A program made the translations under genes and the position numbers. DNA of 7,781 nt from an uncultured Flavobacteriales bacterium (GTDB lineage Bacteria; Bacteroidota; Bacteroidia; Flavobacteriales_D; Sanyastnellaceae): assembly GCA_938003665.1 (NCBI GenBank), contig CALKYI010000142.1, positions 1-7,781 on the forward strand, written 5' to 3'. Shown piece after piece: positions 6,561-7,781 of this stretch; position 1 is the first letter of the stretch, and each line of letters starts with the position of its first letter. The notes beneath the pieces were generated by a model. The model saw nothing but the letters and a program-made list of their open reading frames with translations, was not told the DNA's origin and made no database searches.

Positions 6561-7781
6561 TTATCGTACGCCGTGCATGAGTTTGTTGAGGGGCTTGTTG
6601 CACACCGCAATGAGCACGGCAAAAGCCACGAGAACGAGACCAATGGTGGAGAACACATCGGTGTACTGAGCCAAGCCTTCCGCAGGGGTCATGGCTTCTC
6701 CGCCGCCGCCGTGGCCACCGGTCAAAGACGCGATGATGCCGCCGAGGTAATTCGCCATCGCGAAGCTCAAGAACCATGCACCCATCGCCGTTCCGGCCAT
6801 GCTTTTCGGAGAAAGTTTCGTCACCATGGACAGACCAATGGGCGAGAGGAAGAGTTCTCCTGTGGTGTGCAGCATATACAAGAACACCAGGGTCAAAAGC
6901 GGCACCATGGCCTGCTCGTCTGCAAATTGCAATCCAACCAAGGTGACCAAGAAGCCGGCTCCCAACTGCAATATGCCCAACGCGAATTTCATCGGGATGC
7001 TGGGGTTCTTGCCGATTTGGTCCAGCTTGACCCACATCACAGAGAAGATGGAGCCGAAGATGATGATGAAGGCTGGGTTGAAGAACTGGGTCATTGACGC
7101 GGGCATCGTCCACCCCAAGATTTCTCGGCTGACGTTGCGGTCAGCGAAGAGCGTCAGCGACGTTCCAGCTTGCTCGAAGCATGCCCAGAACACCGTGTTG
7201 ATGATCATGAAGATGATGAGGGCAATCATGCGGTCGCGCCACATAGCGCCTTCTTTGATTCCCGCTTGTACCAGCGAAAATGCGATGTAGACAAACAAGC
7301 CCGTGAGCAAGTACGTCATCCACTCATTCTGGCTGATGAGGAAGTAACACAGGGGAATCAACGCCAGAGATCCAATGGAAATGGCTTGGTACATTTTCAG
7401 CGGGCCAACGGGCTGCATGCCGTCCTCGGTGATGTCCAACCCGGCAGCTGCACTGTAGTTATCGCGGCCAACCCAGAAGATGGCCAATCCGGCCAACATT
7501 CCAATGCCGGCAAGACCGAAGCCGTATTCGAATCCATACGTTTCACCGACGAATGCTACGATGGTGGTTGCCATCAAAGCGCCGATGTTGATGCCGATGT
7601 AGAAGATGGTAAAGCCTGAATCCCGTCGCGGGTCGCCGTCTTCGTAGAGCTTACCCACAATGGTGGAGATGTTGGCTTTGAAGTAGCCATTGCCAACAAT
7701 CAGGGCACCCATGCCCAATAGCATGAAGGCTTCGTTGCCTCCGAATACCTCGGTGGCTCCAAGAATGAGGAATTCACCAAT
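6561..7781 (-). CDS. POT/PTR2 family peptide:proton symporter (N-terminus outside window)
   Basis: The frame runs to the right edge: 406 residues are visible and roughly the first 80-110, including the TM1 ExxER motif, are missing (the Met codon at 7722-7724 is internal). It is an inner-membrane major facilitator carrier importing di- and tripeptides with protons. Visible evidence: GNGYFKANIS with the conserved TM4 lysine (visible residue 35); FTIFYIGINIGAL at 57-69, which satisfies the PTR2 family signature; FWACFEQAGTSLTLFA with the TM7 glutamate at 203; and TGELFLSPIGLSMVTKL with the TM10 glutamate at 309. About ten hydrophobic helices can be counted, and a Gly/His-rich loop (TGGHGGGG) lies before the last helix. 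No frameshift is seen. Substrate range beyond small peptides is not deducible. It is followed by its own terminator. Confidence 0.93.
   Translation of the reverse strand: MGEFLILGATEVFGGNEAFMLLGMGALIVGNGYFKANISTIVGKLYEDGDPRRDSGFTIFYIGINIGALMATTIVAFVGETYGFEYGFGLAGIGMLAGLAIFWVGRDNYSAAAGLDITEDGMQPVGPLKMYQAISIGSLALIPLCYFLISQNEWMTYLLTGLFVYIAFSLVQAGIKEGAMWRDRMIALIIFMIINTVFWACFEQAGTSLTLFADRNVSREILGWTMPASMTQFFNPAFIIIFGSIFSVMWVKLDQIGKNPSIPMKFALGILQLGAGFLVTLVGLQFADEQAMVPLLTLVFLYMLHTTGELFLSPIGLSMVTKLSPKSMAGTAMGAWFLSFAMANYLGGIIASLTGGHGGGGEAMTPAEGLAQYTDVFSTIGLVLVAFAVLIAVCNKPLNKLMHGVR

Noticed and set aside
6460..7113. Upstream extension of the thioredoxin-like frame (a 404-codon open frame)
   Set aside because: The extra residues overlap the transporter gene in another frame and span its terminator; the internal ATG at 6459 opens a proper signal peptide.

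Overview
The window looks like chromosome of a Bacteroidota bacterium, most likely a marine-type flavobacterial lineage (inference). Two large secreted proteins end in type IX secretion (T9SS) type A C-terminal sorting domains, which are confined to this phylum. The start codons lack Shine-Dalgarno sequences. A Bacteroidota-type -7 element (TATATTTG) lies ahead of the citrate synthase gene. Base composition by eye is slightly above half G+C. No rRNA, tRNA, CRISPR array or mobile element was seen.

Layout. Positions 1-3621 on the + strand hold two tandem paralogous genes for extracellular Cys/Asp-rich repeat proteins. The first is cut by the left edge (ends at 920). The second is complete (1021-3621, 866 aa) and consists of a signal peptide, an unnamed N-terminal module, twelve GCTD...ACNY units (seven long ones carrying an EF-hand-like DxDGDG loop), one SprB-like beta domain and a T9SS sorting domain. 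Each gene ends in its own intrinsic terminator; the second terminator (3644-3674) is symmetric and also serves the convergent minus-strand genes.

Positions 3696-7781 are all minus strand. Read in the direction of transcription, they hold a POT/PTR2 peptide:proton symporter missing its N-terminus at the right edge (6561-7781), then a strong terminator and an extra inverted repeat, then a secreted thioredoxin-fold protein with WCGPCK (5899-6459), then a promoter region, citrate synthase (4471-5760), and an enoyl-CoA hydratase/isomerase family gene starting one base after the citrate synthase stop (3696-4469). The last two form a tight operon. The hydratase-like protein keeps only one of the two glutamates of classical crotonase-type hydratases, so its reaction is uncertain.

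The secreted proteins and the metabolic genes have no evident functional link; they meet tail to tail. The least-described element is the repeat-protein pair, with its alternating 50-residue and 26-27-residue Cys/Ca-binding-like modules and shared specialised last unit. All intergenic gaps are under 150 bases.
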